A stretch of DNA of 64,000 nucleotides, from positions 1 through 64,000 of the forward strand of contig NZ_CAJGZN010000010.1 in the NCBI RefSeq assembly GCF_904846235.1, given 5' to 3'. The notes under the pieces are model-generated. The model was given only the letters and a program-made list of their open reading frames with translations. It ran no database searches and was not told the DNA's origin. Positions 49,076-57,951 of this stretch are shown here, piece by piece; within the stretch, counting starts at the first letter, position 1, and every line of letters starts with the position of its first letter. The stretch is from Psychrobacter immobilis. GTDB lineage: Bacteria; Pseudomonadota; Gammaproteobacteria; Pseudomonadales; Moraxellaceae. Made by a program: the position numbers and the translations under genes.

Positions 49076-49450
49076 GTAACTGAATCAAAAAGTTTAACGT
49101 TGTAAGGATACCTTGATAACACGTTTATCAGTATTCATATAATAGGTTGAACAGCGTATAAGCTCATAATAGGCATGATGTAGTTTTACTCGTCATGCCT
49201 TGTTATTGAATAAAGCCTTATTAATAACACCATGTGTATCAGCGGGTCGCTATCGGGCGAGTATTATCGTTCCTACTGGCTATATTGCTGTACTGTAGAG
49301 ATGTTATTTGTTTGACATCAACTACGACTATATTAGTAATCGTTCAAAACGAGCTGTCTGCTAGATTTTAAGTAATACCAAGATATCGAATAGAAATACA
49401 GCACTTAGAAATACAGTGCTCCTATACATAACTATACTAAGGTGACTCTT
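49076..49450. promoter_or_regulatory. rpsB-tsf intergenic region with an attenuator-like hairpin
   Basis: The gap holds GGCATGATG (49172-49180) and CGTCATGCC (49191-49199), a nine-base stem followed by TTGTTATT, a weak U run. In E. coli a partial terminator between rpsB and tsf sets their ratio; this may act the same way. I see no other feature. Confidence 0.5.
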
Positions 49451-50332
49451 ATGACAGAAGTAAAAGTATCTGCCAAAATGGTAAAAGAATTGCGTGACCG
49501 TACTGGTCTTGGCATGATGGAATGTAAAAAAGCGTTAGAAGAATCAAACGGTGATGTTGAAGTTGCCATTGATAACCTACGTAAATCTGGTCAAGCAAAA
49601 GCAGCTAAAAAAGCGGGCAACATCGCAGCTGACGGCGCTATCATCATCGCTCAAGGCGAAGGTAAAGCATTCTTGTTAGAAGTTAACTGCCAAACTGACT
49701 TCGTTGCAAAAGATGACAGCTTCACTGCATTTGCAGAAAAAGTAGCTAACCTTGCACTAGAAAACAACGTCACTGACGTTGCTGCTATCTCTGCATTGCC
49801 TTATGGCGATGGTCAAACTGTAGAAGAAGCACGTGTATCACTAGTACAAAAAATTGGTGAAAACATCCAGATTCGCCGCGTTGAAACGCTTGAAGGCGCA
49901 AACATTGCATCGTACCGTCATGGTCTACGTATTGGTGTTGTTGTCTCTTATGAAGGCGGTGATGCTGACACTGGTAAGAACCTTGCAATGCACATTGCAG
50001 CGTTCAACCCTGTTGCTGTAGATGACGAAGATGTTGCGGCTGACGTACTAGCACGCGAAAAAGACATCATCGAAGCAAAAGCAAAAGAATCTGGCAAGCC
50101 TGACAACATCATTGAAAAAATGATCGAAGGTGGCCTACGTAAGTACTTAGACGAAGTTACTTTACTGCGTCAGCCATACGTTATGGACAATGAGAAAAAA
50201 GTTGGTGACGTACTAAAAGCTGAAGGCGTAAAAGTACTTGGTTTCAAACGTCTAGAAGTTGGCGAAGGCATCGAGAAGAAGCAAGAAGACTTCGCTGCTG
50301 AAGTTGCTGCAACTCAGGCTGCTAACAAGTAA
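49451..50332 (+). CDS. tsf: Elongation factor Ts
   Basis: A 293-residue nucleotide exchange factor for EF-Tu. The N-terminal UBA-like domain ([21 protein letters not shown]), the [10 protein letters not shown] block that contacts EF-Tu, and the two core domains are clear. I start at the ATG at 49451, with AAGGTG six bases upstream; a GTG at 49442 is inside that site. Length is near E. coli EF-Ts (283). A strong terminator follows. Confidence 0.97.
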   Translation: MTEVKVSAKMVKELRDRTGLGMMECKKALEESNGDVEVAIDNLRKSGQAKAAKKAGNIAADGAIIIAQGEGKAFLLEVNCQTDFVAKDDSFTAFAEKVANLALENNVTDVAAISALPYGDGQTVEEARVSLVQKIGENIQIRRVETLEGANIASYRHGLRIGVVVSYEGGDADTGKNLAMHIAAFNPVAVDDEDVAADVLAREKDIIEAKAKESGKPDNIIEKMIEGGLRKYLDEVTLLRQPYVMDNEKKVGDVLKAEGVKVLGFKRLEVGEGIEKKQEDFAAEVAATQAANK

Positions 50333-50424
50333 GCACGACGTATATTGGAGAAGGCTGCAAGTGCTCAATGAGCACCCGCAGCTTGGTTCTACTTTTTGTA
50401 TTAATATAGAGTAGAGCATCCAAG

Positions 50425-50464
50425 CACAAAAAAGCCCGTTAATCTTTTAACGGGCTTTTTTGTG
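50425..50464 (+). terminator. Rho-independent terminator of tsf
   Basis: AGCCCGTTAA and TTAACGGGCT pair perfectly around a short loop, flanked by A and T runs; 95 bases after the stop. It may also serve the convergent transglycosylase gene. Confidence 0.95.
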
Positions 50465-50571
50465 TCTGACTATTTATTGAATATCTATTTAGAAAGTGTT
50501 CGTTAGTGAATGCTTAGTTGAAAAGTCTTTAGAGCTAACAATGCCTAGACCTAATAGTATTTAAACTTATT

Positions 50572-51396
50572 TTAGCGCAAAGCGTCATAAGCTGAATTGG
50601 CGTAGCTGGCACTATTCACATTGCTACTGGTACCGTAACTGACATTTTGTAGCCCGCTACTTGTAATGGTGCTACCTGTTTGGTTGCTAGCATTAATGCT
50701 AGCACCAGATAGACCTGCATCGTTTTTATATAGGCTATGATAGCGGCTCATGACCTTTTGGACATAGTTACGCGTTTCTTTAAATGGAGGAATACCGCCG
50801 TATTTATCAACATTGCCTTCGCCAGCGTTGTAACCTGCTATGGCATACTCGACGTTGTTGTTGAAGCGGCGCATGAGCCAAGCGATATATTTGGCAGAGC
50901 CTTCGATATTATCGGCAGGGTTCCAAGGATTACTTACTTTGAATCGACGGGCTGTGGCAGGCATCAACTGCATGAGGCCTTGAGCACCTACTGGCGAGCG
51001 GGCATTAGGATTAAAAGCAGATTCGGTATGCATCATCGCTTTCATTAGGGCAGGGTCAACACCGTTGCGTTCAGCGGACGCACGAATGTAGCTGTCATAA
51101 GAGTTACGACTTCCGCTGTTGCTAGCGGCACTGCTACCATAGCTATCGCTGCTTCCGTCATACATCTTAGAGTCTTTATAATAAGTTACTTTTACTTTTT
51201 TCGTAAACTTATCAAAATTTCCACTAGGGTTTACGTTGGTCAGTAATACTTGCCCACCTTTGTCTTTATAGATATACATATTGCCAGCATTGGCAGCAAC
51301 AGAAAAACTAGACAGAGCAAGTGCACTTAATAAAATAGGAGACAAACAGCGAGTAATTAAAGTAGCAGTATTTATCATAGTGTTATCACTTTTCAT
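50572..51396 (-). CDS. Lytic transglycosylase, SLT domain, with DUF4124
   Basis: A 274-residue exported enzyme that cleaves peptidoglycan with anhydro-muropeptide formation. A signal peptide (ending SVAANAG, about residue 38) precedes a DUF4124-type segment (MYIYKDKGGQVLLTNVNPSG), a Ser-rich linker and the SLT domain. The catalytic Glu is residue 125 in MMHTESAFNP; SPVGAQGLMQLMP, AIAGYNAGEG and YVQKVMSRYHSLY are the other family blocks. A Ser/Asn-rich tail ends the protein. An ATG at 51378 is an alternative start. Activity is probably periplasmic. Confidence 0.92.
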   Translation of the reverse strand: MKSDNTMINTATLITRCLSPILLSALALSSFSVAANAGNMYIYKDKGGQVLLTNVNPSGNFDKFTKKVKVTYYKDSKMYDGSSDSYGSSAASNSGSRNSYDSYIRASAERNGVDPALMKAMMHTESAFNPNARSPVGAQGLMQLMPATARRFKVSNPWNPADNIEGSAKYIAWLMRRFNNNVEYAIAGYNAGEGNVDKYGGIPPFKETRNYVQKVMSRYHSLYKNDAGLSGASINASNQTGSTITSSGLQNVSYGTSSNVNSASYANSAYDALR

Positions 51397-51905
51397 CGAA
51401 TAATGGCAAATTGTTTTGACTATAGACGCGTTGTTTTATGCGTTTAAGCGGTTATCAGTAATGCCGGATTTTGTAGCTCATCATGAACACAGCTACTCAG
51501 CGGATACCACGTCTAATAAGAACCACTTGCAATAGATACAAAAAATAATAGTTGCTTACTATAACATATAATAACTTTTCGCCGTATCAGATTGGCAAAA
51601 TAAGTTGTAAAATCAAGTTTTTACCGTTGCGCAATATAAGGTGCGTACCACGCTATAAGTTTAGGGACTTGCTAGAGAGACCCTCATATCATGCGATTTC
51701 TAATCGCTTGCAGTCTATTTTGAAGTGAATGCAGCATCTTAATGCTCTAAAGTTTAATCATGATGACAATGTTTAAAAAAAGTGCGTATATCAGAGACTG
51801 GTACACATACCAAGCTTAAAATCATGTTTGGCGACGGTAAAAAACAAAGACAAAGCTATCGACTGTTTATTAGAATCAGTTATTAAAGTCAGCAACCATA
51901 AAGCT
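51397..51905. other. Intergenic region between the transglycosylase and lrgB
   Basis: About 509 A+T-rich bases with no supportable gene. Open frames crossing 51791-52127 are antisense to lrgB and have no ribosome site. TTGACTATA occurs at 51416-51424, similar to the ends of the miniature elements, but no element is built around it. Confidence 0.35.
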
Positions 51906-52595
51906 CTAAACACTGAGGGCACTGACGAATACAGGTACCCAGACAGCAGTAACCAGACCATTGACAGCCAGTCCGAAGGCGGCATAACGTCCAGCCGTAT
52001 GACTGATTTGCCATGCCTCTACGGTACCAAATGCATGAGCGGCCAGTCCGAGCGCCAATCCTTTGGCACGATCATCATTAACGCCGCGAAACAAAAAGCG
52101 CGCGACCGTGCCGCCGATGAGACCTGAGACAATAATAATGAGGTTAGCCATCGCTAATGGTGCTTTGATTAAATCTGCGACACTGAGTCCAATAGGCGTG
52201 GTCACAGAGCGGGTAGCGAATGCCAGTATGGTGTCATGGCTGAGCGAAAACAGATAAGCCAGCGACATGGGCAGTAGGGCGCCAACGACGCTAGCAATTG
52301 CAACGATTATAGTCAGTTTTTTGACTGGTAAGCCTTTAAAGTTCATTGCTGCTAGTGGCACGGCCAATAGTACAGTGACATATCCCAAGAGATGATCGAA
52401 TACGGGCTTGGCTGCGCTATAGTAGTTGTTGTAGTCCCATTGCAGTACAAACAAGAAGACCAGCACGAGAACGAGCGCGGTAATGACCATTGGCAACCAG
52501 GTCAATTTACGCGCCAAGACACGAGCAGTCACGTGTGCTACTAAAGTTAGGAGTACAGCCGCTAGGGTCGCCATAAATACGCTGTCAAAAGTCAT
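51906..52595 (-). CDS. LrgB/CidB family membrane protein
   Basis: A 229-residue integral membrane protein with about seven helices. The family block ATRSVTTPIGLSVAD and the later GLAAHAFGTVEAW are diagnostic of LrgB/CidB/YohK. These proteins work with LrgA-type partners in control of autolysis or export of small metabolites such as pyruvate or glycolate. GGAG at good spacing precedes the ATG, 16 bases after the stop of the LrgA-type gene. The pair is clearly one operon. Confidence 0.9.
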   Translation of the reverse strand: MTFDSVFMATLAAVLLTLVAHVTARVLARKLTWLPMVITALVLVLVFLFVLQWDYNNYYSAAKPVFDHLLGYVTVLLAVPLAAMNFKGLPVKKLTIIVAIASVVGALLPMSLAYLFSLSHDTILAFATRSVTTPIGLSVADLIKAPLAMANLIIIVSGLIGGTVARFLFRGVNDDRAKGLALGLAAHAFGTVEAWQISHTAGRYAAFGLAVNGLVTAVWVPVFVSALSV

Positions 52596-52611
52596 AATAT
52601 TTCTCCGCAGC

Positions 52612-53106
52612 TCACGGCTGTCCCTTTTGCTCAGTGGTAGTCGTACTATCAGTGTTTGCAGCGTGATTGAGCCAACGATTGGCCAATAATGCTAGTCCCC
52701 ACAGCGGTATGAGCGTACTAACGATCATCGTTATCATCACACCCAATAGCTCATCTCCTAGAGCAAATAGCAACAAGCCTGCACCAGCAGAAACTGGTAA
52801 GAAGGCAAAACCACTATCGACTAGCAATGTATTACTGGCCTGTGTGAGCCAGCTCGGTAACCCCTTGAGCAGTCGCCACGCCATCAAAATGACAAACATC
52901 GCAACCAAACCGACAATATTGGCCGCTTTTTCGATGCCTGCCATTTGACAGAGAACAACCGCCGTCTCTCGGACAACGATAACCATGGTCAACGTTAAAA
53001 TTAACGAAATCCATAGCGGGAGATGGGAGGAGTGAGCAGGCTTCATAAGCAATTCTGGCCAAGTCAGATATAAATGGATGGTGTACCAAACAAAGTATGT
53101 GATCAC
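52612..53106 (-). CDS. LrgA/CidA family membrane protein
   Basis: A 164-residue protein with four predicted helices, holin-like in size, paired with LrgB. The helices LPLWISLILTLTMVIVV, NIVGLVAMFVILMAW and LLVDSGFAFLPVSAGAGLLLF match the LrgA/CidA/YohJ layout. The reading begins at a GTG; an ATG at 53046 would give a more usual length and start closer to the first family helix. Neither has a good ribosome site. It leads the lrgA-lrgB operon. Confidence 0.82.
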   Translation of the reverse strand: MITYFVWYTIHLYLTWPELLMKPAHSSHLPLWISLILTLTMVIVVRETAVVLCQMAGIEKAANIVGLVAMFVILMAWRLLKGLPSWLTQASNTLLVDSGFAFLPVSAGAGLLLFALGDELLGVMITMIVSTLIPLWGLALLANRWLNHAANTDSTTTTEQKGQP

Positions 53107-53270
53107 ACCAAGAACACAACGTAGAAAATGATGCTATGCATACTGATGGTAGCAATGATTCACTTTCGAGAGATTAGCGCTATCTATCAATATTTATTGA
53201 ATGTATAACAGGCGATTATATAGAGAGTGGGGCAACTAATAAAGCCTATGCACCGTGACTGGTCATATCC

Positions 53271-53306
53271 AAAAAAAATAGACGATATCAATGGATATCG
53301 TCTATT
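53271..53306 (-). terminator. Rho-independent terminator of hflX
   Basis: ATAGACGATATC and GATATCGTCTAT pair perfectly around AATG. On the minus strand an eight-base U run follows (AAAAAAAA at 53271-53278). It lies about 120 bases past the hflX stop and separates hflX from lrgA. Confidence 0.85.
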
Positions 53307-53422
53307 CTATTTTAACGTACTATATAAGGGTTTGTGATCTAACAGTATGAATCAAACGTTCATTCAACTACTGTCGCAAATGACTCACTTTAACAATAGT
53401 TCTTATTTTGCAGAAATGATCA

Positions 53423-54850
53423 TTATTTTTCTGAATCAGCTGTTTCTGAGTGTAATGCATCAAACTCATCAAATGCTTTTTCCTCAGCCTCTGTCATAGT
53501 CGGCTCTTCAACGTCATCAACTTTTTCAAACTCTTCGAGTACCGGCATCAGTAGTGTTGCTTGTGCAAGCGGCAACACATCGATAGGTTTTAAGTTGGCT
53601 TGACCCAGTAGCTGTCTTAGACGGTCACTTGGCAAACGAATCGTCAGACATTCACGACCCGTATCGTCATAGCTTTCTTCTTCAATAACACCTAATTCAT
53701 ATAGAGTGTTTTTGAACTGTCCAGCATCATACGGCAAGGTCAAATCAAACGTCGTCAGTTTACCTGTCAACAGTTGCTGTACGGCAAGCGTTAGCTCTTC
53801 CATACCGAGATTCTGTCTAGAAGAAACATAGACGCGGTTTGGCTGACCTTCGCTAGCATAGCCGATATGTGCAGGCTCATCAGTCAAATCAATCTTGTTG
53901 TAGACATTGAGCACAGGTACATCGTTATCGATTTCTGCCAATACCTCTTTGACCGCCTGAATCTGCTCGTGCATGTCTTCGCTAGAAGAATCAATGACGT
54001 GCAATAACAAATCTGCTTCTAGCGTTTCTTCTAGGGTTGCATGAAAAGACTCAACCAGCTCATGCGGCAGATGACGGACAAAACCAACCGTATCGACTAA
54101 GACGACACGACCAACTCCCTGCCAGTCTAGACGGCGCAGGGTAGGGTCTAGCGTCGCAAATAGTTTGTCAGCAGCATAAATATTTTCATCGACCAAACGG
54201 TTGAACAAAGTAGATTTGCCCGCATTGGTATAGCCGACCAGTGAGATGGTCGGTACATCAGATTTCTGTCTACGGGCGCGACCTTGCGCACGGGTCTGAC
54301 GGACTTTTTCTAGTTTGCTCTTTAGCTGATTGACGCGAGTCTGTAGTAGACGGCGATCGGTCTCAAGCTGAGTCTCACCCGGTCCACGTAAACCAATACC
54401 ACCTTTTTGACGTTCCAAATGCGTCCAACCACGTACCAGACGTGTTGATAGATGATTAAGCTGAGCCAGCTCTACTTGCAGCTTACCTTCATAGGTACGG
54501 GCACGCTGCGCAAAAATATCTAAAATCAACCCAGTACGGTCTAACACGCGGCACTTCACTAGCGCTTCGATATTACGCTCTTGTGATGGCGACAAACTGT
54601 GGTTAAACAGTACGATATCGGCTTCGTGTTCGCGCACTAGTTCTGCGATTTCTTCTGCTTTTCCGCTACCAACAAAGTATTTGGCGTCAGGGCGCGAGCG
54701 TGATCCAGTGACTAGTGCCAAACGATCGGCACCTGCTGAATCAGCCAACAGCTCAAATTCACTAAGATCATCAGGATCTTGAATTTGGCGGATGTCTAAA
54801 TGTACTAAAATGGCGCGTTCGCCACCTTCATGTCTTTCAAAATAATCCAA
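53423..54850 (-). CDS. hflX: GTPase HflX
   Basis: A 475-residue ribosome-binding GTPase that splits stalled 70S ribosomes after heat or antibiotic stress. The N-terminal HflX domain (GSGKAEEIAE...LFNHSLSPSQERN), the GLRGPGETQLETDRR helix, and G motifs GYTNAGKST (206-214), DTVGF and NKID are present. The start codon is TTG (54848-54850) with AGGTG seven bases upstream. An acidic tail of about 40 residues exceeds the core. hfq, often upstream, is not here. Confidence 0.95.
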   Translation of the reverse strand: MDYFERHEGGERAILVHLDIRQIQDPDDLSEFELLADSAGADRLALVTGSRSRPDAKYFVGSGKAEEIAELVREHEADIVLFNHSLSPSQERNIEALVKCRVLDRTGLILDIFAQRARTYEGKLQVELAQLNHLSTRLVRGWTHLERQKGGIGLRGPGETQLETDRRLLQTRVNQLKSKLEKVRQTRAQGRARRQKSDVPTISLVGYTNAGKSTLFNRLVDENIYAADKLFATLDPTLRRLDWQGVGRVVLVDTVGFVRHLPHELVESFHATLEETLEADLLLHVIDSSSEDMHEQIQAVKEVLAEIDNDVPVLNVYNKIDLTDEPAHIGYASEGQPNRVYVSSRQNLGMEELTLAVQQLLTGKLTTFDLTLPYDAGQFKNTLYELGVIEEESYDDTGRECLTIRLPSDRLRQLLGQANLKPIDVLPLAQATLLMPVLEEFEKVDDVEEPTMTEAEEKAFDEFDALHSETADSEK

Positions 54851-55156
54851 AGAGTATCACCTATTTAATAAAGTAAATGTCTCGCTATAATCAGCTTAAT
54901 AAGCTTTAACATAGCGTTCATATGATTATCTATATATGGTCTTATCACTTGATATTAAAGCGTATTAGCATAATTAGCGATGGTTTTATGTTACAGCATT
55001 TGCTACAGATAACTTTTTATAAATCTGCTTTATTACCCATTTGTATAAAAGTCGGCACTCACTGAGTGAACAAGCTATCACTGAGTGTGTGAACTTTGTT
55101 ATACTGGGCTCGTTTTTTGACTATTAAACACCCGTTATTTAATCATGAGGGCGAAG
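54851..55156. promoter_or_regulatory. Divergent hflX / acyltransferase promoter region
   Basis: About 300 bases. It holds two copies of the near-palindrome TCACTGAGTGA (55059-55069 and 55078-55088) just upstream of a TATACT box (55100-55105) that should drive the acyltransferase gene. Confidence 0.5.
55059..55088. promoter_or_regulatory. Tandem palindromic operator candidate
   Basis: TCACTGAGTGA (55059-55069, perfect dyad) and TCACTGAGTGT (55078-55088) are spaced 19 bases centre to centre, about two helical turns, and end 12 bases before TATACT. This is the layout of a repressor or activator site. The regulator is unknown. Confidence 0.5.
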
Positions 55157-55957
55157 ATGAGCCAAGCTAAATCAAGCTTTTCACTCAGACGACAGTTGAG
55201 CCGAGGTAGACAGGTTGCTGGTATGACCACGACTATGGTCGGCGGCATACGCGCGGCAAAGCGTATCGGTGCCTTTAAGCAGCCACCACGCGAAACCCTA
55301 CCACGCTATATCCAGACATTCTGCCGCAAGATGGCAGGTTCTTTTGGTGTAAAAGTAGTAGAAGTGGAACCTGTAGAGCAGTTCCATGGCTTATGGGTAT
55401 CGAATCACGTGTCATGGATGGATATTCCTGTCGTTGGTACTGTGAGCCCAGCGTTCTTTTTATCCAAGGCTGAAATCGGTGAATGGCCTGTATTTGGCAA
55501 ACTTGCCCATGCCGCAGGGACGCTTTTCATCGAGCGTGGCTCCGGTGATGCAAGCTCAGTATCGGCACAGATTGCTGACTTTTTAGCCAAAGGTTTTTCG
55601 ATTATTTTCTTCCCTGAAGCGACCACTACTAGTGGTAAAAAAGTAAAGCGCATTCATGGAACATTGCTGCAAGCAGCCATTGACGCTGATGTGCCTATCA
55701 GACCGATCATCATCGCTTATGTCAATAAAGACGGCACACTAAGCGACGCATTGCCATACTATGGTAAGCTGACGATGAAAGAAAGTATGAAAAAAGTGCT
55801 CGATAGCAAAAACGTGACCGCTTATGTATTGCCACTCGCGCCTATAGATCCAGAGGGTCGTAACAAAAGCGAGCTGACCAATTTATTGCAAGCACGCATG
55901 AATGAAGGGTTGGCTGAGCTGCACTCAAGAGTACTTAGCGCACCAGTTGAAGACTGA
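55157..55957 (+). CDS. Lysophospholipid acyltransferase family protein (PlsC-like)
   Basis: A 266-residue acyltransferase. Motif I NHVSWMD has His84 and Asp89 (HX4D catalytic pair); motif II lies near LFIERGSG, and motif III FFPEATTTSG replaces the more common FPEGTRS, as in many Moraxellaceae and Pseudomonas homologues. The N-terminal 60 residues are basic and lack a clear membrane helix, so it is probably peripheral. The ATG at 55157 has GAGGG at good spacing; one at 55145 is also in frame. It may make phosphatidic acid or act on another lysolipid; the substrate is open. Confidence 0.88.
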   Translation: MSQAKSSFSLRRQLSRGRQVAGMTTTMVGGIRAAKRIGAFKQPPRETLPRYIQTFCRKMAGSFGVKVVEVEPVEQFHGLWVSNHVSWMDIPVVGTVSPAFFLSKAEIGEWPVFGKLAHAAGTLFIERGSGDASSVSAQIADFLAKGFSIIFFPEATTTSGKKVKRIHGTLLQAAIDADVPIRPIIIAYVNKDGTLSDALPYYGKLTMKESMKKVLDSKNVTAYVLPLAPIDPEGRNKSELTNLLQARMNEGLAELHSRVLSAPVED

Positions 55958-56015
55958 TTACTTATAGTTGAGCTAGTTAGAGTTGAACTAGTGCAGCTAA
56001 TCTCAGCCAGTTAAT

Positions 56016-56050
56016 AAAAGGGCGCAAATCGAAACGATTTGCGCCCTTTC
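56016..56050 (+). terminator. Rho-independent terminator of the acyltransferase gene
   Basis: AAAGGGCGCAAATCG and CGATTTGCGCCCTTT pair perfectly around AAA, 59 bases after the stop. It can also act on the convergent aldo/keto reductase gene. Confidence 0.85.
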
Positions 56051-56130
56051 TTATAGGAGATTTAATAGAGCGAACTTAATATTATTTATTCAGCAGGCTC
56101 TATTAACATCCAGTCTCTATAAAATACCAA

Positions 56131-57171
56131 CTATGGTGATGGATTAGGTTGCTGTGTATGCACCGCTTCAATCGCTTCTAATACATCTGCTGTTAGCTCC
56201 ACATTGACACTGTCGATGTTTGATTTGAGTTGCTCGGTCGTCGTCGCCCCAATAATGTTGCTGGTGACAAAGTGACGAGAGTTCACAAAAGCCAATGACA
56301 TCTGCGCCATGTCCAGACCTGCATCAGCAGCTATCTTGGCATATTGTTCAGTGGCTGATTTGGCTTGCTCATTCACATAACGTCCAAAACGATCGTACAT
56401 TGTGAGGCGTGCGCCAGTTGGACGTTTGCCATCAAGATACTTACCAGACAACACGCCAAAACCAAGCGGTGAATATGCAAGTAGACCAACGTTTTCACGA
56501 TGGGCAATCTCTGCCATACCGACTTCGTATAAACGGTTCAATAGGCTATATGGATTTTGTACGGTAAGTGGTGGAATTAGACCGTTTTTATCTGCTTCCC
56601 ATAGGTAGCGCATGAGTCCCCACGCGGTATCATTCGATAAACCATAAGCACGAATACGACCTTTTTTGATCTCATCATTCAGGGCCTGAATAGTCTCTAG
56701 AAATGGCGTTAAATCGTCTAATGACTGTGCTGCCATCTCTTCATCATAGCCGCGCTGACCAAAGAAATTCGCTTGGCGTTCAGGCCAATGCAGCTGATAG
56801 ATATCGATATAGTCGGTTTGTAGACGTTCCAAATTCCCGTCAATAGCGCTGCTGATGTGATCGGCATTAAAGCGCGTTTGACCATCACGCAAAAAGTTCA
56901 TTGGCGATATCTTGCTAGCGAGAATAACTTTGTCACGCTGTTTAGTCTTGTTAAACCAAGTACCCATAAAGCGCTCGGTATCACCTTGTTTGTCTTTATC
57001 TGGTGGTGACGGGTACATCTCGGCGGTATCCCAAAAATTCACACCTTCAGAGAGTGCCATGTCTATTTGCTCGTGTGCTTGAGCTTCGGTATTTTGCTGT
57101 CCCCATGTCATCGTACCTAGACAGATCTTAGATACTTTTTCATCGAGTTGCGGTAAGGTTTGATACTGCAT
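56131..57171 (-). CDS. Aldo/keto reductase, Tas-like
   Basis: A 346-residue NADPH-dependent oxidoreductase of the aldo/keto reductase superfamily. The catalytic set is visible: Asp and Tyr in NFWDTAEMYP, Lys in VILASKISP and His in YQLHWPER. GLSNDTAWGLMRYLW and IIGATTTEQLKSNI are the other family blocks. The MYPSPP insert and overall length (346) match the E. coli Tas branch. GGGAG at good spacing supports the start. The physiological substrate is unknown. It ends 100 bases before the fkpB start on the same strand. Confidence 0.9.
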   Translation of the reverse strand: MQYQTLPQLDEKVSKICLGTMTWGQQNTEAQAHEQIDMALSEGVNFWDTAEMYPSPPDKDKQGDTERFMGTWFNKTKQRDKVILASKISPMNFLRDGQTRFNADHISSAIDGNLERLQTDYIDIYQLHWPERQANFFGQRGYDEEMAAQSLDDLTPFLETIQALNDEIKKGRIRAYGLSNDTAWGLMRYLWEADKNGLIPPLTVQNPYSLLNRLYEVGMAEIAHRENVGLLAYSPLGFGVLSGKYLDGKRPTGARLTMYDRFGRYVNEQAKSATEQYAKIAADAGLDMAQMSLAFVNSRHFVTSNIIGATTTEQLKSNIDSVNVELTADVLEAIEAVHTQQPNPSP

Positions 57172-57270
57172 ATAAGTCTCCCTTTTGGCTTTTTTATCGA
57201 TATTAATTTTTATCGTCGCGAGCTTTTATCTTAGTTAATGCCTAACGAGTTTTTGATAGTCTTTAAGTGA

Positions 57271-57768
57271 CTACATCAATTTGATACCAGTGACACCGGG
57301 TGGTGTGACTTTGAAGATTTTTACTTTGAACAACACGTCTTGTCCAGCAAGCGGATGATTAAAGTCGACTTCGACTTGATCATCATCGATGGCACTGATC
57401 GTACCGGGCAGCGTGTTTTTACCTTTGTCTTCGAACTCAACCATCATGCCAATCTCTGGATTATCAGCGACTAGCGCAAACTGAGTACGACTAAAATGTT
57501 GGATGTTTTCAGGATTCCACTCACCAAATGCTTGCTCTGGCTCAAGGTGTGCGGTACGAGTGTCACCGGCGCGCAAGTTCATCAGTACTTGCTCAAAACC
57601 AGGTAACAAGCTCTCATCACCAATGGTCAAAGACACAGGTGCATCACGATTAAAGGTTGAGTCGATGATGGTGCCGTTCTCTAGTGAAACTTCAAAGTGC
57701 AGCTTAACAAGGCTGCCGTGAGCGATACGAGTGTCTTCGTTTGGATTAATAAATTGAGATTGAGTCAT
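57271..57768 (-). CDS. fkpB: FKBP-type peptidyl-prolyl cis-trans isomerase, SlpA/FkpB-like
   Basis: A 165-residue cytoplasmic isomerase and chaperone. GSLVKLHFEVSLENGTIIDSTF opens the FKBP domain; the insert-in-flap (AFGEWNPENIQHFSRTQF) is typical of SlpA/SlyD, and LAGQDVLFKVKIFKV closes it. There is no His-rich tail, so it is FkpB rather than SlyD. In related genomes it usually follows lspA; here two plus-strand genes lie between them. Confidence 0.92.
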   Translation of the reverse strand: MTQSQFINPNEDTRIAHGSLVKLHFEVSLENGTIIDSTFNRDAPVSLTIGDESLLPGFEQVLMNLRAGDTRTAHLEPEQAFGEWNPENIQHFSRTQFALVADNPEIGMMVEFEDKGKNTLPGTISAIDDDQVEVDFNHPLAGQDVLFKVKIFKVTPPGVTGIKLM

Positions 57769-57951
57769 AATAAAAAGCCATCGGTTACTAGAGTAAAAGA
57801 ATAGAAAATAATGAGTTTGATTGCAGTGTTTTTAATTGCAGTATTATAGTGTAAGAAATAATAAGCCATCTAAGGCTGGATGTAAGCGTCAATAATGTAA
57901 CGCAGATGGTGTACTATAATTGGCAATTCTAAAAGATATGAGGTGTCGGTA

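Noticed and set aside
51416-51424. TTGACTATA as the end of another miniature element
   Set aside because: Only nine bases agree and no opposing end or core is found; likely chance.
51828-52127. A 99-codon plus-strand frame overlapping lrgB
   Set aside because: Antisense to a well-conserved membrane protein gene and without a start signal; a shadow frame.
52612-53106. LrgA-type gene as a phage holin
   Set aside because: It is paired with LrgB in an operon and no phage genes are near, so the chromosomal LrgA/CidA family is the better reading.
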